From assembly GCA_035582835.1 (NCBI GenBank), contig JAYKAV010001997.1, forward strand, positions 726,526-790,525: a DNA stretch of 64,000 nt, in the 5' to 3' direction. A model generated the notes under the pieces. The model was given only the letters and a program-made list of their open reading frames with translations, was not told the DNA's origin and searched no databases. The stretch's first letter is position 1. Every line of letters begins with the position of its first letter. Below, in pieces: positions 34,615 to 48,100 of this stretch. Source of the stretch: Phoebastria nigripes. Its lineage: Eukaryota; Chordata; Aves; Procellariiformes; Diomedeidae. Made by a program: the position numbers and the translations under genes.

Positions 34615-34999
34615 CCGGGTGTTCCCTCTTGCCCCGCCGCCGCCGGGGAGGGACGTGCGCTCCGTCCGGGCGCCGCCGGCTCCCGCGGCAGGGCTGCCAC
34701 TCGCCGAGCCCCGCTCCCGGCCGGACCGGGGGGTGGGCAGCCACCCCCGCTCTCCCCGCGCCCCGTCACCCCCACGGGGACTCGCCCCGACGGCAGCGGG
34801 TGGCGCCGCCTTCTCCCCCTCCGTGGGAGCGGAGGCGGCAGGTGCCCCCTGCGTGTCCGCGGACCCCGCCAGGTCGCCCGTCCCCCGTCTCCCTCGCACG
34901 CCCCCGAGCTGACAGCCAGCACGGAAAGCTGTTAAGGAATAGCAGGTGCTGGTGTAACTTTCTTTTTTATTTTTTTTTTTTTTAAAAAGGTCTCCAGTT

Positions 35000-36330
35000 C
35001 AAACCCACGAAGATCTTAATAACTAAGAGGCTCAGAGCAAGACGAAAGGGTGTTGGTGAAATGGAAATATATATTTTTTTAATAATATAGCGAGGTTGGT
35101 TTTTTTTTTCTTTACATTGTTAACAAATGCCAAAACTCACCTTTAAAGCGTGGTCTTGTGTCTTGTAAATATCAGGTACACGTAAAGCGAGCTGACAGTT
35201 TTGATTATTTTTTCTCTCTGTGCTCAGTCTCCCAGGCATTGCTCTTTCCAAGGGGTTTAGCTAATGTTTTCATCTGGAAGTGTTGGATTTGCAGCTTGAT
35301 TTACTTAATAAATGTACAGTAAACCGATGACCCGTTGCCCTCTGGAATAACGACGTGCATGATACGAGGCAGCAGTATGGAGGGCCCCCGCAATATTTTA
35401 CAAGCTGTCGATTCAAAATCCTGAGAACAAGTTTAACCGAAAAGAAAAAAAAACATGTTTTGCTGTATTATTGGAAAACAAATAAATAGAGGAAGAGATT
35501 ATTCTTTTCTGACTTTTATACAAGCAATAGGCCTTGTTAAAAGGAAGTTTTAATGGCACAGTTATTACATTCCACTACCACTGCATAATCCCTAACAAGA
35601 AAAATGAAGCACTTAATTTTGCAGTTCTACAGCACCGCCCCTTTCAAATTCAATTGTTAGACCTCAGCCTTCCTCCTTCCACGGGTTGGAGACTATTAAA
35701 TCTGCATTCATGAAATGTCACATTTATTGAACTACATAATTTTTTAATATCACTAGTGCAGGTTTTATAGTTGATTTTATTGTTTTTATGGCCATTCGGG
35801 GCTCTAAAACCCGGATTTTTTCAATGTTGTCCTTATAATTTTTTTCACACAGTCAGAACTAATAAAATAGAACAGTTGTGACTTTTTAATGCAAGGGGTC
35901 TCGGAGTTTCAATATTTTCACTCTGCTGGATACTAAAACCAATAAAAATACATGAGATTTTAATTATTTTCTGGATTAAATAAAACCTTTTCCCTTTCTT
36001 TTGGAACATACATTTTGTTTGTAGTTTCTGTTGTGAAGGAGATAATGCAGCTTCGGATAAAATACATTATTACCAATATTGCTGCGACGAATACAGTTTT
36101 GACTGGATTTTACAGTCTAACGGGCATTTCAAGTAAGGTGCTGTAGACACCCCAAGAACAGTGCAAGCAAGACAGTGCTTTAAAATTTCTATTCTTTTTT
36201 CTCCAGGTTCCCTCTGGAAAGCACTCCAATTTATCTGGAAAACCTCGGGGGGCGGGGGGGAAAGAGAGAGAGCAAGAGAATACACTCCCGATTAAAAAGC
36301 CTTTCCCATTAATTTTCTTGGAATGCACTT
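35000..36330. promoter_or_regulatory. AT-rich enhancer-like block upstream of HHEX
   Basis: This single-copy AT-rich DNA sits between the HHEX promoter island and the second CpG island. Homeobox/forkhead-type cores are dense (GATTTACTTAATAAATG, CACTTAATTTTGC, GTTTAGC). It has no repeats and no coding signal. It is probably a regulatory cluster, by inference from position and texture. Confidence 0.4.
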
Positions 36331-36369
36331 GAAACACCCCAAGTTTTCTTGCTAATCTGGGGATTTCTG

Positions 36370-37350
36370 GAGGGCGGCGGGGCGGGATGTGTGCATCCCC
36401 GCACCGGCACAAGCTCAGCCCGAAGGGATCGGCTGGAGAACTCATTATTTTGTGTAATAACTTCGGGGCCCTGTCCTCCCCTTCACTTTCTGTGAAATCC
36501 CCCGCCTTCCAGGAGTTCTGAGCTAAAGGGAAAAATAATAATAAAAATCAGGGACCCCACTTGTTCCAGGCGGCCGCGCTGCCAGCCCCGACGGCGGTGG
36601 CTGGGGGGACGCCCGGCCCCACGCCGCCGCCGCCCGGGACGCGCTCCCCGCGGGGCGGGCAGTAAAAGCAGCTCAGGCTGGGGGAGGCCGGCGCAAATAT
36701 GCCGCTTCGTGCGTCCCCCCAACCGGGGGGCTGGCGGGGACGGGGTCGGCCAGGCTCCCCGGGGGAAGCAGCGGGGGCCTGGCTGCCACCGGCCGCTGCC
36801 CAAATGCCCCCCGAGTGATGTTGCCACGGCGGCCTCGCAGGACGGTGCCCCCGGGCCGTGCTAAGCCTGGCCCAGCCACGCTCATCGGCTGCTTTGAGCC
36901 TATTTCCCTCCCCTTTCAGCCCCCGTCCTGCGTGGAGCCCGGAGCGGCTTTGCCCAAGGACGGCGCCCCGGGTGGCGAGGGGGGAAGCCCTTACCGGAGG
37001 AAGCGGGCAGCCCACGGGCTCCGGTGGGGCTCTGGAGCCTCCCGCCTCCCGCCGGCCGCCGCCGCCTCTGCCTCCCTCCCGGTGCTGCGGGGAGGCGGCA
37101 TCCCCCCGGAGGCGGCGTCGGGGCCCCGCTCCGCGGCCCGGCTGCGGGTGGCCGGGTCTCCCTCGCCCGCCGGCCCCGGGGCGGGGGAGCAGCACCGCTT
37201 TAATTTAGCGTTTATGTGTCGCCGTGTTCGTGAGCGGGTTTTACGGGGCCGCGCTAACGTGAAACACCTGGACGGCGGCACCGCGGGCGCGCGCGGCGGG
37301 GGGGGCGGCGAGCGGCGGAGGGCGCTCGGCTGCGCCGGTCTGTCGTCAGG
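36370..37350. promoter_or_regulatory. Second CpG island, about 3 kb upstream of HHEX
   Basis: A CG-dense block with GGCGGCCGCG, CCGCCGCCGC and GCGCGCGCGG stretches ends abruptly at an A-rich AATAAAATAATAAAAAG sequence near 37,365. No HHEX-like or other recognisable coding exon was seen. It may be an alternative promoter or the start of a divergent non-coding transcript. Confidence 0.55.
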
Positions 37351-40300
37351 CAAATGCGTTAGAATAAAATAATAAAAAGAAATCAAACAAAAAACCCCAA
37401 ACGTCGGAAAATCAGGAAATGAATGCTTCCAAAACCAGCGACAAATGCCAGGTGGTATTTCCACCGCACCCCCGATTACCTGCGATAAACGCCCCACGGA
37501 AGATTTCTGATTCCTGGGGTAATTATTCCAGGCAATACATGAACTACTCCNCGATTTATAAGTGAAATGATTCTCGAAGCGCAGAACTCCTTCCTTGCCT
37601 CGCAGGTTCTGTTACCACTAACATATTTTTTTGGCATGGTACCTGCCCGGTTTCTGCTCTCAAAAATGGGAGTCTCGCCCAAAATAGCACCCCCTGTGAC
37701 ACTGCAGACTTCAGGAGAATTACACCAGAGATGAATCATTCCTAGCTGAAGTAACTGCGTTTGGCTGTACAGAATTAGTGAGCAATCCAGCAAAGTTCAT
37801 CTTTTAACAGCCGGAGCAGGCTACCAGCGTCATCCCCTAACGCTACAGGGCACTTTCCAAGAGGATCCAGCCCGCAGCCATTCCACCCCTTCCCATTATT
37901 GAAAATATTTCAAGACTCTTCCAAGAGAGGTGAGGCTACAGCCTTGAACACCTTCCAAGGAGGAAACAGGAGGGAGTTCACCTCTCTGATTTTCCTAGCG
38001 CCGTGGAAGCCAGACTGCTCCAGACAGAGGCACTGCGCATTGTGGGGTGATGTCAGTTGGTGCTGCNGTCTTCCAGATAACTCATCTGTTAGATATTCAC
38101 TTCTCACATCTTCCTCCTCCTCACTGTCGTGATTTGATTTACCAAATGAGTTACAACCGTAATAAACATTAAGGCAGGTCAGTCTTAAAGGCATTCATTA
38201 GATGTAGCAGAACAAGACAAATCTTGGTCTAAAAAGGGGTGGACAACATATGAACTATTATTCTAGGCAGAGCTGGCAGGAGCTTATCATTTTCCATCCT
38301 ACATCCCTATATTCATCTGATTATGATTTTGCCAAATTTAAATCATCCAGGTGGAAAAAATTCTGTTCTGAGGGAATCTGCCTCATGCTGAGTATGTTTA
38401 AGGTTTCAGCAAAACTGGTTCAGCTGTTTCTAAGCATTGGGTTAGAGAAAAGCAGATTTTTTTGCTGGCATTTAGACATCCTTGCCTTGTACTGAAAACC
38501 TGCAGTACCCCACCACAAGGGAAACTTCAGGAGATGAAAGNGTCCAGCAGAAAGTCAGCCAGGGGTTGCTTCTATGGTTCTTCCTTTGCTCTTCCACCCG
38601 GGGCTGTGGTTTACAGTTGGGCAAAATAAAGATCCCAAACCTCTGCAGAGAGACACGGACACCTCGGGAATGTTTAGGCCACCCATGGGCCTGACTTGAC
38701 TCTCCAATGCTTTGAAGAGCTCTTCTTTCTTGACACTGAGTATTTGTGGGTATGAGACATGCTGCCACCAGCAAGTGCCCTTTTCCTATATGCTGTCACC
38801 AGCTCTGAGGAAGAAAAAAAAAAAGCTACAGAAAAGCTTTAATGGTGCTTTTGAGTCTTGTTAAGGATTTCCAAGCCAACACATGCCAGACCCTCAGGGG
38901 AGCACATTGTTAAGGTGCCTCCATTTCCTCTAGCACCCAATATTGTTAAGATCTCTTCTGGGACACCTTGACTTGCAAAGAGGGATATGCAACATTTATG
39001 GCTCTGTGGTAAAAGGAAGGAACACATGGCCCCATATTATAAACATAGCTTAATACCACTTTCTTTCTGGACTGGGCTGTCCTAGTCATTACCATGATAC
39101 CAGCTTCTCTAAACCAGAGTTTAATTCAGCTGAGTTGTGACATAATTCACCAGAGTTTTCTTCTGAATTGCAGAGAGGCTTCCTATGAAACTATGTAGGC
39201 TTTAATGTTTTTTGGAATACACTTTCCTAACCCTTCCTTGGCCTGAAGAGTTTCTTATCTGACCATTATGAGAATGTGGTGAACAATGCTATGAAAAACA
39301 AAGCAATATATTGTTCCTTACAGGCTCGTATTTCCTATATATCTGCCACCACAAACCATGAGCTATTTTGGATCCTGCCTGTAAGTGCAACTGAAAGCTG
39401 CTTGGTTAATTATATTTATTTGGGGTGATGGCAACTGTAACAAGTTAAAACTTCTCTATATTCTATGTTGGCTACACACATAAAGATTACACCCAAAAAC
39501 ACATATAATTCCCAGGGGCTAGATTGTCTCTCACATCTTGCACAATCATTTACGTAAGTGCAAACTGAATATAAAACGCTGCTAACACAGACTGCTGGCT
39601 ACCGTACACCCACTCTGTGTTGATATAAATGACTATAACAAGATACCAGACAATGGAGAATCTGCCTAAACTACAGTGATGACAAAACATCTTTTTTTTA
39701 ACAGAGTAATCAGAATACAAAATATCGTACGTTTCAAAGAGGACTTGTGCAGCAAGATTTTTCACTGTAACAGTTCCAATGGGTCCAAAGTACACACAGC
39801 TAAATTTGATGTCAGTAGGATTTAGGTATGAATAGGGAGTGTTACTTAGTTATTTTTGTTAATGTTTTCCAGAGCTTACACATTCACTCTACATTTTTTA
39901 GCAAACTTTATCATTTTGGCATCATAAAATCAATCCCTAGGTAGCTTTGTTTTATCTGGANCTGATACGCACATGCAGTTGCTGTTAATAGTCAAATATA
40001 GAAGCTTACAATAACAATCTAGCTAACTATTAATGGCTGTTTAACAGTGGAGTTAGAAGGATGGATCTGAAATCTGTCCTCATCTGAAAAATAGATTGCT
40101 AGACTCTCAGGTGCAGAAACTCTTCAAAGGCTTCATTTCCATGGGTAGGAGCCAAAATACTTGGGTAGAATTGGCACTAAAAGGCTAGAGGAGGAATTGC
40201 CTTAGAGACAAATTCAGAACTTGTGTAATGGGTTTGGAGTCCATTGAAGCTGATGATTTTCATAGGCAAATCGTATTTTTCATAACAGAATGACGGAATA

Positions 40301-43300
40301 TGCCTTGACGGTTGCACATGGAAATATCTCGTAAAGTACAATATTAAATGGCAGAAATGAAAGGAAGAATCATTTTTCCCAAAGGCAGATATCTCCCCCT
40401 CTCGCTCCTGCCCCTGAGCTGACGTCTCCCTGTAATGGAAACTGCATAGCCCCAAATTGACTGATGAAACACGGCAGCATCAGTCGCAGACGGTACCCAG
40501 CCTCGAGTCTCTGAGTCCAGAGGACCTTATCGTGCTGATTACTCTGTTAGTTCACACCAGAGGTGGCAGGAGAGTTACTGCTGGGTCTGACAACACTACA
40601 GAGTTTCCTGATAGTGGCAAAATCTCAGTGTCCCAGAGTACTAGGGGCACTTTCAGCTACACAGAGAATATTGGCACCTGCCGATAAGGACTTCTGTTTT
40701 GTGACAGGAACTCAGGAGGATGCTGCATCTTCTGGAAGCGCAGCTAAGCTGGCCTTTGCAAAGTTTGCCCCACTCCAGGTCCAGAATCAGGAAGGACTGA
40801 CTTTTGAATTGTCCAGCTCTGCCGACAGCTCTGGTTTGGCCCCTCATAATGCCAATCCTGATATCATGGAGCAGAGAGGAAACCCACATGATTTGGGAGC
40901 TAAAGCAAAACCAGGATACTTTCCCCAGTCAAAGTGGAGGGTAAGGGCTTCCATTCAATGAGTGGGATATAGGAGCAATTGACATCCAACCTCAAAGTTG
41001 AAAGTTATTTTATTTTTACTGTTCTGAAAGCNTGCATCATTCAATAAACAGAGCCTTGCTTCAGCTCTGTATTCACTGTTGATTGTCTAAAATGATGTGA
41101 GCTCAAGCTGGCTCAGAGGAAGGTGTAGGTGAGCATCCTGAGTGGGTCTTTGCCATGTCTGGTTTCATTCACCCTCTCCAGCAATAATCACCTGTCAGGC
41201 AAGTCACTGTTCAAGTCCCTTCAGAGTCTGGAAATAAGGGGAATGCTTTTGCAAAGCTGCAGGCTTTCCCATGCTCTGCGAGTTTATTTCATAGCCTTTT
41301 GGGTTTTTTAATTTTTCTTCCCTGGAGTCCGGTTGGGAAATTTGTCTTGGTTGAGCTATCGTGTTTCTACGCTTTGCTCCTCTGTTGTCAGCAGTGCTGG
41401 TCATGGAAACCTGTTGAAATGCTTGTGCAGCTGAGAGTACAGCTCTCCTGGTAGGCATGAAGTTAGGCCCATAGCAAGGTGCTTTATACCAAACATAATT
41501 ACTCCTGAACGGAAACTGGGACAACAATGTATGCTGCGATGGCAATATCCACACCACAACTTGTACTCATTATAATACTTTTGGTAAAAGCAAAACAAAA
41601 AATAAATCATGTTTGACATGAAAATAAATATGCCAATATAAAATCCATATATATCTGTAAAATCTGTATTCAAAACACTACAGTTCTTTCCTAATACTTT
41701 AAGGATTGGGTTTGACTAACTTTTCAGAACAGCTGCTCTTTCTCAATCCTTCCTTGGTTTGACCATCTCATAATCTTACCTCATCCCAGTACTGGGACCT
41801 GAAATTGTAGGTGCAGACATAGGAGTTTTAGTGTTGCAGAATCTAAACCATAGCCCAGATGTTTCCTTGAACTCAAACCATGACATCAGAGCCAAACCCG
41901 ATGCAGATGCTAATCCAAATCTCAATCTCTAACCATGCTTCGTTTATTTTAAAATGCTTGCTTTAAAACATTACAGCAAAGTTACTATAAAAAGATGTAA
42001 ATAGGTGTCTGAATAGTATCCTCAGCAGCCAGACAGGTGATACATAGCTGCTGAGAAGAGGCAGCTGGACTTCAACCCAGAGCTTAGTGCTGCATCCTCG
42101 TAGATGCTTATACACTGTTCAGCTCAGCTGCTGAATTAGCAGAGTAATTCAGAGGCAGATCTACAGTCCACACTTCTGCACCTACTTCTGCTGGAGCAGG
42201 CACATGCAAGAAATGCCTGGAGAAGGAGCACCACATTGGGGCTCCCCTTCCCCAGCACAGTCAGCAAATCCCCACCGTTCAAAAGCATGTCTGCTTCCAG
42301 GGACTCCAAGGCAGCAACAGGCAGTGCAGTTTGCGGGGGTCACTCATACAATGAGCAATGAGAAACGTTATGCATATGGGTCACATGCCAATCCACGTGG
42401 TTCTTCACGTGTCAAGGTACAGCCAAAGATATATAATTGGCATGTGAACAAAAATGGGATTTTTAAAATCTGTTCAGACTCACTGGATACGTAGAACGTC
42501 TGGGGAGGAGATGCAGAAAGCAGACTGCTCACCAGGACAGAAACTTCAGAGACACGGTAGACTGTGGGAGAGACCCACTAATTACAGAATCATAACAGAC
42601 CAAAACGATTCCTCGTATAATATTACCAACATGTACTAGAAATTAACTGGAGAAATATCTTCCTTTTAGAAGAACAGATTCTACGCTGCCCTCTGTGTAG
42701 TTGTGTGTTTTAAATTTGTGTAATCTGACTTTAGGAAATATATAAAATTTCAGTAGTTTTCTTAAAAAGGTAATGCAAATTAAAGTTTCAGGATTAATTA
42801 ACATGATATAACCAGTTTAAACTGAAGGTAGAGGTAGCTCACATTTATTCTTTGAAAAACATCTGACAGCCTGGGAGGAACTGGGTGAACCCTGCCTGAC
42901 TTTTGCCATTACATTACCTTCTAGGAGATTTGTTCTTGAAGAAAGGAGGTCTTCTATGGTCTCAGATGCACTGAAAATTTGACCATAAGTAAAGGCAGGT
43001 TTAGTTGGACCATGAGTACAGAATCAAGTCAGAACAGTCTACCTTTAAAGATAAATAAGCATTTTAATTTTAGGATGTGCCTAAACCAAGCCCTCACTGC
43101 ATCACTTCATTTCTGTGGCTTCCCAAGCTGCTTTTCTATTGGTTTTGTCTCTTTCAAATTATGTTACATTTCACCTCGGGACTGAATCTATTGGGAGACG
43201 TGATGTTGCTCTTCATGTAGCCTTCATAGCACTCATCTGACACCTGTAAAATATTAAACTGTAAGAATGTATGTTAAAGTCAGTTAGCCAGGATAAGCGT

Positions 43301-44214
43301 GTTCTGTAGATAAATGGGTTTGTTTGGGAAAGAGCACCACAGTCTGTCAAAGCCTCTGTCTGTATCACTGAAGAGTAAATTCCTAAAGAGTCAGGATGCT
43401 CCAGATAACCATAAAATCACAGAAAGTAGCAGAAGGAAGTCGTGTTGGCCAGCTCTGCCACACAGTGTGCACTCCTCAAAACCCTGCTGCAGTTACATCT
43501 GTTGCAACCCAATGCTCTTTCATTTTCTGCCTGTTGCATTTTCATTCCATGTTGCAGTTGCNTTTTCCACAGTTTTCTTCATATTTAGTTCATGTGTGGG
43601 CTTTGGACACATCAGTCTCCCTGTCTGTGGGTTTCATGACATGAATAGCTTCTTAGGAGTACACAGAGACCTGTGGATAAAACCCAAACAGGGTTAGTCT
43701 TTCCATATCTGCCTACACCCTAACTTAGACCCAGGGATGTGCTTTCTCCNGAGAACGCCTGAACCAAGGTCAAGGTCCTGCCAGCATTGCCACAGACAGG
43801 AGCACGAATGGGACATGAACAGCACTTCTGTCTGCTTTTGGGACATGCAGAGCAATGACTCCAATGGCACCAGCTGGACCTTTCTGCTGGACCACGAGTA
43901 GGTGGCTCAAGCCCCTCTTCACAGTGCGGGCAACGGCACTGACGACTTTCTGCCCACACTTCTCTCTGCTGGGTGAGAGCATCATAACCTGTGTGCTCCA
44001 GGCAAACATTACATGCCAAGACCTGGAACGCCCAGGTCAAACCCAGACATGGGGCAAGGCAGGGATGATGAAGTATTGTTATTACATTTTCTTTCTGCTA
44101 AGCCCGTCATTACTTATGCTACTCTCTTGTCCCACACTAACCAAGTTCCTCTCACTCCTGCAGGTTTACACTTAAAACATTAGTTAACAGTTATTATGTC
44201 ATTTTACTCCTCAA
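37351..44214. other. Intergenic sequence between HHEX and KIF11
   Basis: This is unique sequence with no confirmed exon, RNA gene or identifiable repeat. The open frame at 40,457-40,687 has no family resemblance I can name. Confidence 0.55.
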
Positions 44215-44420
44215 GTGTTGGTTAGCAAACTCTCTGCTGTCAGCTCTTTGTACTTTTTCTCATCAGCCAGTTCTTCCAAGCATATAGCTACAGTTGGCTC
44301 TTCTTCTCTGAACTTCCTCCAGCTTGTCTTCCTGGTAACGAGGTGCAGAGAACTGCGCTCACCTTTTCCAGATGCTATCGCGCGTCAGTTCCAAGAAGAG
44401 AGGCTCGCTCGCTCTTTCCC
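44215..44420 (-). mobile_element. Possible degenerate CR1 fragment
   Basis: TTCTCTGAACTTCCTCCAGC, followed by a GAGGTGCAGAGAACTG step, resembles reverse-oriented CR1 sequence (the 'gaactt-tccag ... gaggtg-agaactg' pattern). The match is short and could be chance. Confidence 0.3.
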
Positions 44421-44840
44421 TGTGGTGCATCTCCATGAGAGCCCCAAATCATATTGACATTTTTAACCGTCGCATCACCTAGCAAATTCAAATGCAAATT
44501 CAGAGGCCCTCCTTGCCCGGCACAGCAGTCAGCACATCTTTTCCGCCCTAAGAGAAAAGGAAGATGGCGGACCTCGCCTTTCTGACAAACATTGCCATTT
44601 TCGTAGGGAGCTCAGATTGTTTTCTAACTCTTCACAGTAATCAGGTAAATTGGCTTATTTATGACAGGGAGAGGAATGATAGGAAGTACTAACTAACCCC
44701 GTACTGGTGGTCAGAGTAAAGCAAAAACAAAGCCGGTTTCCAGTTCTCTGCGCTGAGACTGATTTTCCATTGTCGTTCCACATTATCTTCCCATTTAAGT
44801 CTGCCCATGCAATTCTGTTGTGCATCCTGTAATTCTGTTT

Positions 44841-45192
44841 TAGTAGGTTTAAAACAAACAAAAGGAAGTACTTTTTCACACAGCGCATAATTAAATTGTG
44901 GAACTTGTTGCCATGGGAAGCGCTGGATGCCAAAAGTACAAATGGGTTCAGAAAAGGAGAAGACAAATTAATGGAGGATAGGTACATTGATAAGTATTAA
45001 ATGTAGCAGCTTGCTCACAGCGTTTGGCTCAGGAAGCCCTTGCGCTGCTGTTTGATGAAGGCAGGAAAGGAATTCTCTGTCTGTGCCTGTTTCTCACACA
45101 GTTCCCCTCAGTAGTCTCTTCTGGTCACTGGCAGGAAGACGACATTGGAGTTAATGGTCTGTCTTAGTAGAGCAGCTCTGATGTTCCTCTCC
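44841..45192 (+). mobile_element. CR1-type LINE 3' end remnant
   Basis: The stretch GGAAGTACTTTTTCACACAG, then a GTGGAACTTGTTGCCA core, a GGGTTCAGAAAAGG step and ATGGAGGATAGGTACATTGA, follows in order the familiar 3' end of sauropsid CR1 elements. It continues into the terminal part (TGGTCACTGGCAGGAAGACG; ATGGTCTGTC; GATGTTCCT). It is diverged and 5'-truncated, with no ORF. Recognised from memory of the consensus; boundaries are approximate. Confidence 0.75.
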
Positions 45193-48100
45193 TAATGAGA
45201 CACACAGATGTCAATAGATGCCTGTAAGTTTAAAAAATTAATCTTTAATCTGAAAATTGACTCTGACACTTCTGAATTCCTCTTTGGACATTTTTATCAG
45301 ATCTGATCCAGCTGACATTAATACATGAAGTTTACAGCAAAGTGTACGACTGAAACGGGATATTTTAAGGCTTCAGGACAGCTAGGTTTGTTGGCCAAGC
45401 CAAAAGTTTGATTTTGCAGATATTACAGGTTGTAATATCCCCCCATTCATTGGGGACTGATGTCAAGAGGAAACCTGTTATCTGTGCTGTGAAAGTTGTA
45501 TCTGCTCCTGGAGCTCTCCCCCCTCCCTGAACAAACGCTCCCACCGGTCAACGTGGTGCCATCTCTTCTTGTTGACTTTGCTCCGTAATTGCCGGTTTAT
45601 CAGTCTCTCCTCAGGCTTCTCAATTTGTCTTGACTGATGAGCAAAATGAGCAGAGCCGTGCATGCACACACAGAGTCAGAAAGGAGAGGACGGCAGACTG
45701 GTGAGGCATGGAGTGAGCCCTGGCCCCACGGCCGCCGCTCTCACCTGGGCAGGGAGCCTCACCCCACAGGCTGCACAAGTTGCTCCAGTCTGGGAGGGAG
45801 GGACGGAAAACTGGCCCATAATTCTGATAGCATCACAAGTTGCTTTCGTTTCTTGTTCTGTGTGTTTGGCTGCAAAACATTTAGTCTGATTTCATCTGTA
45901 TTGCTTTGTCATTGAGGTTTCTTTCTGCATCATTCAGAATGACAGAATCTCATTTTGGTCACAGCTCTGTTTCCCCACTTCTCCTGCATTAGCTCAGATC
46001 GTGAGCTAACTGCCTTAGTTACTGCAGAAAAATTCACTCAGGCAAGGTAATGAATAGAATCAAGTGATTTATTTCTATTGTGGAGAAAGCTGTATATGTT
46101 TATCTACATTACGTTGTTAAAATGCATGTGGTTAAAAAGCCAGAAAACAGTCTGTTTGTTGGCTAAGGGCCTTCCTCACCAGGAAGGTAATGGCAATGCA
46201 AGAGGATCGAATTCAGAGGCTTCATTTTCTCTTTGTCGCCAGAAGCCCCAAAGTACAGGACGTTTCCCCAGATTTTGAAGAATTTTTCAAATCCTGTGGT
46301 TGCAGGAGGGAGAAGGTCAGACTGCACAATCTGACTGAATTAGCCATCTGCTACTCTAGCTCCATCACACAGTACTTTAACTTTAGCATCTCAATGTTAT
46401 TAACTCAAATTTCCAAAATGTTGCTATAGTCCCTTGTCTCGTATGACGGTAGACTCTATGGAAGGAAAGCTTACATTCAAGTCAACTGTTAGGAGCAGCA
46501 CTGGTTCTTTTTTTTTGTCTGAGTGCTACTGGGATGGAGAACATGAACTCCCAGCGAGGGATGCAGCAGTGACTACAGTAGCACTGTGCTGCCAGACAGG
46601 GGAGGGAGAAGACCGTGGTCCAGCGACTCTGGACTGGAAACTGGGGACCTGGACACCTACCTTTGCCACAGCATGCTGCTGCTGGAGCTCAGGTCACCGC
46701 ATCCGTGCCTGTTCACCTGCTCCCTGACCGGTCTTTTAGACTAAATTCTTCTACAGGTATGATCCGCATAGTGCCCTGTTCAGTGTATCTTGACGAGGAG
46801 CTCTTGGAATGTCCAGAATTTAAATATTAATTATGACACAAAAGCAGTGATCCAAATGTTCAAGCCATAGTCTTGAAAGGAGCTATCAAAGGCCTCTTTA
46901 TTAGCCCTGTTTCACTAACAAGTTAAGATGCCCCCATGAAAAATTATGATCGAGCTTTTTTCTGTCAATCAGTTATTAACATACCAGTCCTCAGTTTTTC
47001 CAGTGCCAATTATTCTTGTCTCTACAGACTAGCATGCACTACTCATGATGCAGAGTATTCCCTAGAAATAATAGGTTAAAATAAACAGCCAACCCAAGCC
47101 CAAAGGCAAAGAGCTAGTCCTGGACACCAGGCAAGATAATCAAGGAATAACTAACACAGATAATCAGCAAATCATTCAAATGAATTGATTTGGCTCTGGC
47201 TAGCATCCCCGTTTCTGCCTGAAAGCTTCAGTGAAATCCAAATAAGTGGCAGTTATCTTACTGTCTCTTCCTGTTATCTGACTCCAATGACAGCAGGGGA
47301 GAGAGGGGGAAATCATGTCTTTGAACAGGATCATGGCCTTTCATTTAAAGTAAATACTACATCAAAATGGAAACTGCCTGAAGAATGAGTCTGCCTTGGC
47401 TTAGTCCTGAGCAGATTAAGTAATGTATTAAAACCAGACAATATCATATTCTTGCAATGGCTTCAGCACCTTCACTACAAATGCACACACAGAGAATCAG
47501 AAAGTGCTATTTATAATGACCTGAAGGTGGCTAACAGTACAGTGTGAGGTAGCTGTGAAGAGTCAAAATTCAGCCAAGGCATCTGTATTTTATGTTTCAA
47601 TAAATGTCTTTAACATTAAAAAAACACAATAGGAAAATTCTAAGTGAGTGATGCTTATGCCAGATTCATCTATGCACTTGTAGCATCCAAGTTAAAATCA
47701 TTACCTCCTTAGGTTCCCATGTAGTCAATGGAGAGAAACAAGCAGGGCACCTAGCAATGAATCATTCTCTGAGGTTCCCACCTCCCTCCCCTGACTTTGG
47801 AGAGAGCAGAGTATGACAGGGTTCTCACTTAGGTACCCCCATTTAGGTGCCTGAACAAACATAGGTAGGATGAATCCAGGCCATGCTTTGCTTTGGGAGG
47901 AAAACCTGGGGCCAAGAGGTGGCTTGAGCACAAGATGACAATCTCCACCGAAGCTTCACCTGGACTTCTGAGCTCCATCAAAATCAACCACGGCTGCTGA
48001 AGCAGTGGTGAGGGCTGAAACCCCACCTTCTGCTGCATCGAGCTCCAGCTGGGTTTGAGATTGGGCCCCTCAGCACACAAAATGCAAGTGGAAATAACTG

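Larger units (their letters stand above)
32750..34920. promoter_or_regulatory. CpG island over HHEX exon 1 and promoter
   Basis: There is dense CG dinucleotide content across exon 1, the 5' part of intron 1 and more than 1 kb upstream, dropping sharply to AT-rich sequence after 34,930. The density is visible by eye; no observed/expected ratio was computed. It is a typical island of a developmental transcription-factor gene. Long open frames on both strands here are a by-product of the lack of TA-containing stop codons. Confidence 0.8.

Noticed and set aside
40457..40687. 76-codon plus-strand frame between HHEX and KIF11
   Set aside because: Some protein-like texture but no recognised domain, splice partner or promoter.
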